64,000 bases of DNA from Hahellaceae bacterium (GTDB lineage: Bacteria > Pseudomonadota > Gammaproteobacteria > Pseudomonadales > Oleiphilaceae). The notes under the pieces are model-generated. The model was not told the origin of the DNA. It did not search any database and saw nothing but the letters and a program-made list of their open reading frames with translations. Positions 56,386-64,000 of the stretch are shown here, one piece after another. The DNA lies in the NCBI GenBank assembly GCA_016716085.1, contig JADJWY010000001.1, positions 615,050-679,049 on the forward strand, read 5' to 3'. Made by a program: the position numbers and the translations under genes. Numbering within the stretch: the stretch's first letter is position 1; every line of letters starts with the position of its first letter.

Positions 56386-58382
56386 ATGAAAACGATCATA
56401 GAACGACTGCGGGAGCCCCCCATTTATTTTCATTTGATGGCAGCACTTGCGGTTCTGTTCGGCTTCATCACTCGCTTTAATGGTCTGGGCTTGAGCTCCC
56501 TGTCAGTTGACGAGTATTACCTTGCCAAATCTATTTTTAACGTGGCGGCCCACGGCATTCCGTCATGGGAAACGGGGGGGTATTACACCCGAGGCTTGGT
56601 TCAACAATATCTGACCGTGCCGCTGTTATGGGCCAATCTGGATATGGAATGGGCCATGCGATTCTGGCCGGTCGTCGCTAATGCGCTTGCGTTACCCGCT
56701 CTTTATTTGATTTGCAAGAGTGTCGCCAACTACCGAATCGCGTGCGTTGCTGTCATCCTTTTCAGTCTGTCCGTATGGGAAATTGAGTTTTCCAGATTTG
56801 CGCGTATGTATACCCCTTTTCAGGCGATCTTCCTATGGTACGCGTATTTTATGATGCGAGCCTTTAATGACGGCGCCGTAAAATATCTTAATTCCGCCTT
56901 CGCACTTTCATTCCTGGCATGTTTCGTCTACGACGGCGGACTGTTTCTATTGGCACTTAACTTTGTCATTTTGTTTAGTCCACATTTTCGGTCGCTCTAT
57001 AAGTTCCCGTAATTCCATCTCGTTTTTACTGGCCTACCATTTTTTTGGTTATTTAGTCGCCTACGAAGGACCCGCAAAACTCCCGGAGGAACTCGAAACC
57101 AATGAGAAAGCCTACATTGAATTTGGTGCCATTCTCCCTGAACTTCTGATTTTCGCGATGATGAAATCGTGGCAATGGCTGCTCGTCTGGATGCTCCCTG
57201 CGGCCTTCACGACCTACCTCATCCTTAATTATCTAAAACGCCCAGAACGATTTCGCTTCGATACATTGTTGTTATCACTATGTGCAATCAGTGCACTCTT
57301 CAACCTGATCGCGTTTTCAATCATCTGTCTTGCGACAGCCATCGTCATGAGACCCACGGAGGAAAATACCTTTCAGGCCTACGCCCGTAAGACACAGTTA
57401 TATCCACTCTTCGCGTTGATTTCAGTTTGCTCAATAGTGTGGGTTTCATACGGTCTACTGAATTCGGACTGGCTGGGCGAAATCTCAAACCTGGATTATG
57501 ACAAATACCCTAATCGCGTCACTCAACTGGGCAGCCTATTGATCAACTACCCAGAGACCGTGTCCCGCTTCCTCATACCATGGTTCAATGCAATGCCCTT
57601 AAATTCGCTGCTCTTATTCGTAGGGCTGGGTGCGGCAATTCTCCTCAACATCTGCCAACCCGAAAGATCCAATGCACACTTTCGTATTATTTTCGCCCTA
57701 CTCGTGGCGAGCCTATTATTTGTCAGCCTTGTTGATACCATCCAAAAAACGACCCGTTACTCATTTTTCATCTATCCATTATTGATCATTTTTCTCTCGG
57801 TCAGCCTATCTCAACTCGACCGGTTTTTTCCTCGTCACCTTAACGAGACATCGAGTATTGCACTATTGGCAAGTGCCTTTGTATTTATGGTCCTCAGTGA
57901 CGACTTTAGTCTCAAACACATGGCGAATATTAACAGCCCAGAGTATGTATACCGTACGGCTTATCCCTTAAAACAGGGTAACCACTACTACCCGAGGCGT
58001 GACTTCGAGTCGCCCGGAACTTATGTTAATGAACACTTACAACCGGGAGAAATAGTAATCTCCGAGGTAACGCCTACCGATCTGTATTTAAAAAAGCGGA
58101 TGGATTACATCTATATGCCCATGGAGGAGCACCAGTTTCTGGCAACGCGCTGTTTTTGGCGCAACCTTGGACCGATGGACGAATGCCAACTTGATTTACC
58201 GCCTGGATGATCTTTTCGAAACAGTAGAGAAAGCTCAAAACCCTGTATGGCTTGTTACATTCTCAAAAGATTGGAACCTTAAAGACATTGCCACATTTAG
58301 AGAGCGCTATGCGCGTCCTCGTTTTGAAAGCGAAGACCATACGATTGATGTCTTTTATATATTGCCGAATAAGCAACAATAG
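56386..58382 (+). pseudogene. Polytopic GT39-like membrane glycosyltransferase, two frameshifts
   Basis: One gene of about 665 codons read in three frames. Start ATG 56386 (GGAACAGGA upstream). The N-terminal part has an early acidic site (SVDEYYLAKSIF) and the WEIEFSRFARMY loop typical of C-type transferases. The frame breaks at CCC 57006-57008; removing one C gives FRSLYKFRNSISFLLAY. It breaks again near TTTTT 58153-58157, and removing one T leads into TNANLIYRLDDLFE to the stop at 58382. A long G7 run (56574-56580) in the same gene is read correctly. Real inactivation or base-calling error cannot be told apart here. Confidence 0.75.
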
Positions 58383-58394
58383 GAAGTAAGGTTA

Positions 58395-59285
58395 ATGAGT
58401 ATTCCTACCACTTCAATCCCTACAATTCTTTATGTCATGGGAACAGGTCGAAGCGGCACTACCATTTTGGAAATCGTTTTGAAAGCTGCCGATGATGTCG
58501 ACGGACTTGGTGAAATGACCCATTTCCCCAGAGATGGCGTGATTCTGAATAAAGAGTGTGCCTGCGGTGCTGAGGCCCACGCTTGCGAAGCCTGGGGACC
58601 CGTGGTTAAGGAAATAACCCGCAAAACGCCTAACACGCTTCGCAACCTTAACAAGCGAATTGATGGACATGTCCATTTTCCTCTGCGCGCTTTCGGCCAC
58701 TTTGGGGATCTCTCGTCCTACAAGATCGTAAACCAGGCGATGTATACCCACGTCCACTTCAAGGAGCCGGTCAAGTATATTGTTGATTCGTCTAAATATG
58801 CAAGTAGACCTTTAGCGTTAAAGCAATTCTACCCTGGCTCAATTAAGGTCATTGCAATTACTCGATCGCCCGCAGAACTATTGAACGCCTTTCAAGAAAA
58901 GAACGAGGATGAACAAAAGCCCAAAAGCTACTTGATGGCAGCGCTTTACTATTTTTTCGTATTGCTGTGTATGAAAATTACGGCAGTGAAGTTTAAGGGG
59001 GATACCGTTTCAATTCGATATGAAGACCTCGTCACCGACCCTGACGGCACGCTGACCAGGATCGAGAAGGCATTGGGGCTTGATCTCTCCAGAGCTAAGC
59101 ATTTAGTAAATACGAACTCACCGCTATCACCTGGTCATATCGTCACAGGTAATCGACTTCGCAAAAGTGCGTCGATCATTTTCCGTAAACGAAGCTCATC
59201 CCTTGAGGAAAACGAGCATCTTCCATTTTTTGCTCAGTTTCTGAGTAAAGTGATGACCCATTATCGTAATCTACTTGGATTTTGA
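58395..59285 (+). CDS. Sulfotransferase family protein, second
   Basis: 296 residues. The PAPS loop is VMGTGRSGTTILEIVL (about 14-29). ITRSPAELLNAFQEK (about 155-169) is the 3'-phosphate site with Arg and Ser. This matches the sulfotransferase-3 type rather than the heparan type at 54022, so the two enzymes probably sulfate different positions or sugars. A cysteine pair, CACGAEAHAC, lies near residue 56. Its start follows the previous stop by 12 bp. Confidence 0.85.
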   Translation: MSIPTTSIPTILYVMGTGRSGTTILEIVLKAADDVDGLGEMTHFPRDGVILNKECACGAEAHACEAWGPVVKEITRKTPNTLRNLNKRIDGHVHFPLRAFGHFGDLSSYKIVNQAMYTHVHFKEPVKYIVDSSKYASRPLALKQFYPGSIKVIAITRSPAELLNAFQEKNEDEQKPKSYLMAALYYFFVLLCMKITAVKFKGDTVSIRYEDLVTDPDGTLTRIEKALGLDLSRAKHLVNTNSPLSPGHIVTGNRLRKSASIIFRKRSSSLEENEHLPFFAQFLSKVMTHYRNLLGF

Positions 59286-59337
59286 ACCGGTCGTCTTTAC
59301 CCGACGCGCCTCGAATCCGGTATCTTGGAAAAGTCCT

Positions 59338-60428
59338 ATGAAAATCATGATTCTTCACAAAAATGATGCTTGGCACGGTGGTGTTGTTAACTTCGTTAGA
59401 ATGTTAAAAAAGCCCCCTCACGATACTACCTTTGTCTCGGAATACATTGGACCAAGATCGGCCGACGAACACAAAACGATTTCTGCTGCACGTCCGTTAG
59501 CGGATGCCGTCAGTGTCGCATTTAAGCTAAGGCATTCCGACAATGACTTATTGTTCGTCAATCCATCCTTGAATAAAGCATCTTTTTTGAGGGATGGCTT
59601 GATATGCATGGTCTGCAAATGGATTCCACGTAAACCCCAAGTCATATTCTTCCATGGCTGGTCGGATAATTTCTGCACTCGCATACAGCGCAATCGCTTT
59701 TATAAGTTTTGGTTCAATCATTCATTCGCGAAAGCCAATTTGATCTTTGTATTGGCCAAACGATTTAAATCTGACCTGCAACGATTGGGCGTTGATCCAG
59801 ATCGCATCATATTTACGCCAACAATGTTTGATGAAGATGACATTCGATCCAACAAGTCTGAAGCGTCGGAACCAAGAATACGACTGCTTTTTATGTCTCG
59901 GCTTGTTAGAGAAAAGGTTTATTCGAGACATTGACGGCTTTCGAGGCCTATCTTGCCAAAACGGGCAGAGAGGACGTGTCACTCTATATCGCGGGCGATG
60001 GCCCGGCCATGGGAGAACTTCAGACCCGTCTACAGTCTTCACCTGTCTCAAACAAGGTGCATGTACTGGGTTATGTGAGTGGCCAGCAAAAGGCTGACCT
60101 CTTACATAGTTGCCACGTTTTCGTGTTTCCAACCTACTATCCTGAAGGGTGCCCCGTCTCTTTACTTGAAGCGATGGCGTCAGGACTTGCTATCATCACG
60201 GGTAGTACTGGCGGCATTCCGGATATATTTGTGCCTGAGAATGGGATTATGCTTTCTGAAGTATCAAGCAATTCAGTGACGACCGCCTTGAACGCTCTTT
60301 TAACTGATAATGCTCAGCTTAACCAGATAAGAGAATTTAATCGCGGATACGCAAATAAACACTTCGAAAGAAAGGTCATCACAGACCGGATAATCACTCT
60401 GTGCCAATCTGCTGGGGAGAAAGAGTGA
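59338..60428 (+). pseudogene. Glycosyltransferase family 4 with single-base frameshift
   Basis: Start ATG 59338 (MKIMILHKNDAWHGGVVNF, GGAAAAG upstream). The frame runs to RLLFMSRLVREK and then breaks at AAAA 59912-59915. With three A's it continues EKGLFETLTAFEAY, the standard glycosyltransferase sequence after this strand, on to 60428. The C-terminal half carries FPTYYPEGCPVSLLEAMASG, the nucleotide-sugar loop. About 363 codons once repaired. Last plus-strand gene of the sulfotransferase/flippase operon. Confidence 0.78.
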
Positions 60429-60435
60429 CGGGTTG

Positions 60436-60464
60436 AAGTGGTGGCTTAACTGCTCACCACTTCA
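60436..60464. terminator. Inverted repeat between convergent genes
   Basis: GAAGTGGTG, 11-base loop, CACCACTTC, a perfect nine-base stem lying between the glycosyltransferase end (60428) and the lyase end (60474). No T-run follows on either strand, so termination is uncertain. Confidence 0.4.
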
Positions 60465-60473
60465 TAACCTCTG

Positions 60474-61343
60474 TTAGTATACGCTGATATTATAAGGAGG
60501 CGCCGGATCAAGTGACTCCGCCCCACCGCCGCAGTTAGGTGTCATTGACGACACAGTTGCAGCTGAATCACCGACACGCACCTCGTCAACATAATGCCTA
60601 CGGGTTGAAACTCCTGAGTTTATACCCCAGTCAATTCCAGGCTGCCAAGCGGGCTTATAGTTGCCAATTTTGATATAGGGACCCAGCTTGTCATTAAATC
60701 CGATCGGGCCTGAATAAGACTTCAAATTACCATTCACCCAAACGTTCAAAAAGCCATCGCTTTTATATGAAATGCGGGTTTGCATCACAATCGTCGTCCA
60801 GCTGCCACGCTTCAGAGCACCAAGATCCATAGATGCGCTGGTTGAATAGTTGCTTCCATCACTGATAGAACGAGAGTCTGCCAAAATGGACACCTTCCAT
60901 CGATCGTCAGAGGTTTTCAGAGCCATGGCAGGGTGTTTCCAAGGCTCACCGCTATCGGGCTGATCGTGAAGTTGGAATAAAATATCCTCATTGGGATCAT
61001 CCTTCCAATCAGAAGGTAGGTATATAGCCAAACTCATCCAATAGGTTTTGAATAAGTCCAAATTACGCTCGTTGTTACCGAAAAGAATATTTCCCACCTC
61101 TGTACGATAGGATGTATTGCTTGTGTATCGATTTAAATCGACCCTCATAACATACTTTCCCGAACACGCAGTCACGCCTGAGTTAGTAACCACCGGCGCA
61201 TTTCCCGACACATTCCAATTAAGATCTTTGTAGGTGCCTGACTCGAAATCGGCGTCCAGCAACACGCCAGCGGCAGCCACAGGAACCTGAACGGCAGACA
61301 AAACTGCCAGCGTTTTCAGTAGGTTGTACATGAAAGTCCTCAT
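60474..61343 (-). CDS. Secreted polysaccharide lyase (PF14099-like)
   Basis: 289 residues from the ATG at 61343, which has AAGGAG 8 bp upstream. Signal peptide about 1-25. The rest is a jelly-roll fold: DADFESGTYKDLNW, SYRTEV, IYLPSDW, LFQLHDQPD and HYVDEVRVGD match the heparin/glucuronan lyase-like family (PL13/PL20-type). An extracellular enzyme cutting a uronic-acid-containing polymer by beta-elimination is the expected role. Placed at the end of the EPS operon, convergent with it. Confidence 0.8.
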   Translation of the reverse strand: MRTFMYNLLKTLAVLSAVQVPVAAAGVLLDADFESGTYKDLNWNVSGNAPVVTNSGVTACSGKYVMRVDLNRYTSNTSYRTEVGNILFGNNERNLDLFKTYWMSLAIYLPSDWKDDPNEDILFQLHDQPDSGEPWKHPAMALKTSDDRWKVSILADSRSISDGSNYSTSASMDLGALKRGSWTTIVMQTRISYKSDGFLNVWVNGNLKSYSGPIGFNDKLGPYIKIGNYKPAWQPGIDWGINSGVSTRRHYVDEVRVGDSAATVSSMTPNCGGGAESLDPAPPYNISVY

Positions 61344-61555
61344 GCCATTAACTCCTTGAGACAAAACATTCCCCACTCAAGCGACCAGTAATCTGATCAT
61401 GGGGCTAATCGATACATTTTCGCAACACATTAAACTATACAATTTTAATGCCAAAATTATTATTTCAATATCTTTCATAGACATACAAATTATAAAAAGC
61501 AGTTTTTAGATTTTTTCTTATCAGAACGTCGCTAGCTAGCGATAGTAATGCCTAA
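61344..61555. other. AT-rich upstream region of the lyase gene, up to the IS
   Basis: No gene seen. Contains a 14-bp palindrome TCGCTAGCTAGCGA (61529-61542) 10 bp before the IS target duplication. The IS probably parted this region from what was once directly upstream. Confidence 0.4.
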
Positions 61556-62710
61556 GGAAGGTCTGAATAATCCTATGTATTTTCAGGCCACTTCTGTTAG
61601 TTGATAGTTCTATCTCAAAAAAATGGGTAAATCTTGTCTTTCTGCCGCTTTTAGCGGCCGTCAGCGCCATTTCAGGCGCACCTCTCCCGTCAGGAGAGGT
61701 GATAATGCCTATTGGCCATCACCAGGTTGGCCAAGGCACACTTCGTGAATACCGCGTGGGCATTCTTGTCCAAGCCTCGGTAACGCACTTTCTTATAGCC
61801 AAATTGGCCTTTCAAAATGCCAAACAGATGCTCAACCCGCGATCGGATTTTCGATTTGTGCCGATTGCTCGATCTCTCCTGTTCGCTCAGCTGTCGGTGA
61901 CGGCTACCTTTTCGCTGGGTAAAGTCCTTAGCATTTGGTGATCGCTCGTGAATCACCCGCTTCTGCCCGGTGTAGGCAGAATCACCCCATACACGCGTTT
62001 CGTTGCCATGGAGTAAGTCGCCCAGCACTTGTGAATCATGTACATTGGCGGGTGTCACCACCACGGAATGAATCAGCTTGGTTTTGCTGTCCACGCCGAT
62101 GTGTGTCTTCATCCCGAAATACCACTGGTTGCCTTTGCGCGTCTGCTTCATATCGGGATCACGCGCTTTGTCTCTATTCTTGGTGGAACTTGGGGCGTTG
62201 ATGATGCTGGCATCCACAATTGTTCCCCTGGACACTTTCAAGCCGCTCTCTGCGAGATATACATTGACCAGGCGAAAGAGCTCGTCACCCAGATTGTGCG
62301 TTTCCATCAAGTGGCGAAATTTGCAGATCGTGCTTTCATCCGGCACAGGTTCCTTGCCCAGATCTATCCCGACAAACAAACGCATCGCTCTGGAATCATA
62401 AAGGGCTTCTTCAGCTCCGGGATCAGACAGCTCGAACCAGTGCTGCAGAAAATGGATTCGCAACATACGCTCCAGACCAATCGGTCTTCGACCAGCTCCT
62501 TTGGGTACATCAGGGTAGTAGGGTCTGATTGCTTCGCTCAATTCTTTCCACGGAATGATCCGATCCATTTCACTGAGGAAAACTTCCTTGCGAGTTTTCT
62601 TGCGGTAAACCTCAAAACCACTGGCCTCCAGACTCTGCTGTTTCATGGCGATTCCATTTTGTCGTTTGTCGTCTCATGGTATACGATTTCTGGAATTAAT
62701 CAGAGTTGCC
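61556..62710 (-). mobile_element. IS5-family insertion sequence with CTAA target duplication
   Basis: 1155 bp. The left end starts GGAAGGTCTGAATAATCC and the right end, read inwards, GGCAACTCTGATTAATTCC: imperfect inverted repeats with about 14 of 18 matching. CTAA flanks both sides (61552-61555 and 62711-62714), the YTAR-type target duplication of the IS5 group. One transposase gene inside. The clean duplication means a simple insertion, probably recent. Confidence 0.9.
61690..62646 (-). CDS. IS5-family DDE transposase
   Basis: 318 residues, full length. An N-terminal DUF772-type domain has YYPDVPKGAGRRPIGLERMLR. The catalytic Asp's are in TIVDASIINAP and VWGDSAYTGQ, and the Glu is in SRVEHLFGILKGQFG, with the Y-(2)-R-(3)-E-(6)-K-like spacing of the IS4/IS5 group. 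No frameshift, so it is probably active. Contained in the IS at 61556-62710. Confidence 0.93.
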   Translation of the reverse strand: MKQQSLEASGFEVYRKKTRKEVFLSEMDRIIPWKELSEAIRPYYPDVPKGAGRRPIGLERMLRIHFLQHWFELSDPGAEEALYDSRAMRLFVGIDLGKEPVPDESTICKFRHLMETHNLGDELFRLVNVYLAESGLKVSRGTIVDASIINAPSSTKNRDKARDPDMKQTRKGNQWYFGMKTHIGVDSKTKLIHSVVVTPANVHDSQVLGDLLHGNETRVWGDSAYTGQKRVIHERSPNAKDFTQRKGSRHRQLSEQERSSNRHKSKIRSRVEHLFGILKGQFGYKKVRYRGLDKNAHAVFTKCALANLVMANRHYHLS

Positions 62711-62862
62711 CTAAAACCATAATTTAGGTGAAAGCCAGGGAGACCGACTTGTCGCAGTATCGAGACAGCCGATACTGCCGACCAACAGTGTTTTTCCAAT
62801 TGCCCAAACTGATGATAAAATCAAAGGCCTATTCCTTCCTCTAAGCAAGACTAAGTTGCCCC

Positions 62863-63432
62863 ATGATTCAATCTTTCGAAGATTACCAAGCCTACCTGGA
62901 AGCCGATCGACTTGCGCTGAAGAAAAAGAAAACGTTTCGCAACCTTCGTTTTGACAGGATCTGGAGATTTCAGCGCCTTCTAAGAAGGCTCGAGTACCTG
63001 ACGAATTGCAATGGAAATTGGCTGCTTCGCCGATGGACGTCATTTCAGTTCGGTCGCATGAGCCGGCTTTTAGGATTCACGATTCCAATCAACGTGTTTG
63101 GCCCTGGACTGTCCATTGCGCACATGGGGACCATTGTGATTAATCCGGGAACTCGAATTGGCGCAAATTGCAGACTTCATGTCTGCGTTAACATTGGAAC
63201 GGAGGCGGGTAAAAAGTTTGCGGCACCGGTGATTGGTGACAATTGCTACATTGCTCCGGGCGTCAAGATGTTTGGGGACATCGTACTCGGCTCCAATATG
63301 GTAATCGGAGCCAATGCCGTCGTGAACAAAAGCTTCCCAGAAGGAAACGTGACGATAGGTGGGATCCCGGCAAAAGTCATCTCACAAAAAGGTTCAGACG
63401 GTCTAATCACTATCGGGCATTCTGCCACATGA
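62863..63432 (+). CDS. CysE-like hexapeptide acyltransferase
   Basis: 189 residues. A helical N-terminus (about 1-75) is followed by left-handed beta-helix hexapeptide repeats (about 80-165: ISIAHMGTIVINPGTRIGANC, IGDNCYIAPGVKMFGDIVLG). The catalytic His is probably in HMGT or HVCV. Shorter than true serine acetyltransferases, it fits the form found in polysaccharide loci that O-acetylates sugars. Its stop overlaps the next start (ATGA). It lies beyond the IS but probably belongs to the EPS region. Confidence 0.75.
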   Translation: MIQSFEDYQAYLEADRLALKKKKTFRNLRFDRIWRFQRLLRRLEYLTNCNGNWLLRRWTSFQFGRMSRLLGFTIPINVFGPGLSIAHMGTIVINPGTRIGANCRLHVCVNIGTEAGKKFAAPVIGDNCYIAPGVKMFGDIVLGSNMVIGANAVVNKSFPEGNVTIGGIPAKVISQKGSDGLITIGHSAT

Positions 63433-64000
63433 AATCAAAATCCTTGTTTAAAGTACTACGAGTCATCATCACGGTTCTCTTACTCGCTTATGTTTTCTGG
63501 AAATCGGGCTTGTTCAGTACTGATGGGCGTGCGGAGTTTATTGGCACCGTTGGCAGTGCAAGCCTCTTTTACGTTTTATTGTCGATCATGTTTCCGTCTT
63601 TTCTTGATTTTATCAGTTCGATCAAATGGCATTATCTGTCTCGAACCATTGGGATTCCCTCACGCCCCCTGCAACTCTGGGCTTACTACATCATGGGGCG
63701 TTTCTTTAACCTCGTCTTGCCCAGCAACATTGGTGGAGACATCACTCGAGTTCATCTGCACGGCAAAGCTAGCGGGATGAAAGCACAATGTGCAGCGGCC
63801 GTTTTTATGGAGCGGTTCACGGGCTTGATAGCCCTCATTTTAATTGCGCTGGTCATTGGCTGGCTGCAGTCCAAAGTATTGAATATCCCGTTCATGGACG
63901 TTGCAATGCTAGTGACGATGGGGGCGACACTTTTCGGGGGCTGGGCAATCATAGATGACCGGCTTTTTAACTGGCTCAGAATGCTCTCGGGAAAATTACA
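63429..64000 (+). CDS. LPG-synthase-TM-like flippase/UPF0104 membrane protein, truncated by window end
   Basis: 190 residues visible, frame still open at base 64000. Starts at the ATG overlapping the previous stop. At least five hydrophobic segments are present. FNLVLPSNIGGDITRVHLH and MERFTGLIALI match the conserved core of the PF03706 family (lysylphosphatidylglycerol synthase TM region), often found in EPS and glycolipid loci. Its role there is not settled; lipid-linked transport is one idea. Confidence 0.75.
   Translation, partial: MKSKSLFKVLRVIITVLLLAYVFWKSGLFSTDGRAEFIGTVGSASLFYVLLSIMFPSFLDFISSIKWHYLSRTIGIPSRPLQLWAYYIMGRFFNLVLPSNIGGDITRVHLHGKASGMKAQCAAAVFMERFTGLIALILIALVIGWLQSKVLNIPFMDVAMLVTMGATLFGGWAIIDDRLFNWLRMLSGKL

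Noticed and set aside
56963..58382. Separate membrane protein and a small protein at 58167
   Set aside because: They continue the 56386 glycosyltransferase in other frames; single-base corrections join them.
61529..61542. Palindrome TCGCTAGCTAGCGA as an IS target hot spot
   Set aside because: The IS sits 14 bp away at a CTAA site, which explains the target choice without the palindrome.
1..64000. tRNA, rRNA, prophage or defence island
   Set aside because: No tRNA-like cloverleaf, rRNA segment, phage structural gene, integrase or nuclease set was recognised on reading; a covariance-model scan was not possible here.

Overview
The window comes from a gammaproteobacterium. Two gene runs at 5-21 kb match what I remember of the Pseudomonas chromosome: motB-motA, an HDOD gene, rhdA and psd, then a PilZ-like gene, fimX, serB and parC. 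PEP-CTERM sorting signals and XrtA-type exopolysaccharide (EPS) genes point to a biofilm-forming relative rather than Pseudomonas itself. The species cannot be named from the sequence. No rRNA, tRNA or CRISPR array was seen.

Layout. 0-5 kb: two FxDxF-type PEP-CTERM proteins (one cut by the window edge), divergent from an operon for an EPS chain-length protein, a tyrosine-autokinase-like protein with a damaged P-loop, and an ExeA-like ATPase. 5-21 kb: housekeeping genes for the flagellar stator, rhodanese, phosphatidylserine decarboxylase, EF-P with both of its beta-lysylation enzymes (epmA, epmB), the c-di-GMP receptor FimX, SerB and ParC. 21-28 kb: small unknown genes, acetate kinase, and a group with an epimerase, a metal-hydrolase-like protein, a glycosyltransferase, a methyltransferase and a GlpD-like oxidoreductase.

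28-64 kb: a large accessory EPS region. It holds a giant secreted SGNH hydrolase built on exact 1092-bp repeats, a membrane O-acyltransferase, a priming glycosyl-1-phosphate transferase, a heparinase II/III-like protein, two near-identical copies of an AlgD-type GDP-mannose dehydrogenase (the first frameshifted), and several glycosyltransferases. It also holds a second chain-length/autokinase/ATPase cassette, a Wzy-like polymerase, a Wzx-like flippase, two sulfotransferases, a beta-helix protein, a PF14099-like polysaccharide lyase, an IS5-family insertion with intact target duplication, an acetyltransferase and the start of a flippase-like membrane protein.

Together these genes predict a Wzx/Wzy-made EPS containing a uronic acid (probably mannuronate) and carrying sulfate and acyl groups, with its own extracellular trimming enzymes. 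Two themes recur. First, four sigma-54-like -24/-12 promoters stand before genes for secreted or envelope proteins. Second, single-base indels in short homopolymers break four EPS genes between 40 and 60 kb, while the first 39 kb shows none. That pattern could be sequencing error or real decay, and it limits how far those genes can be read.
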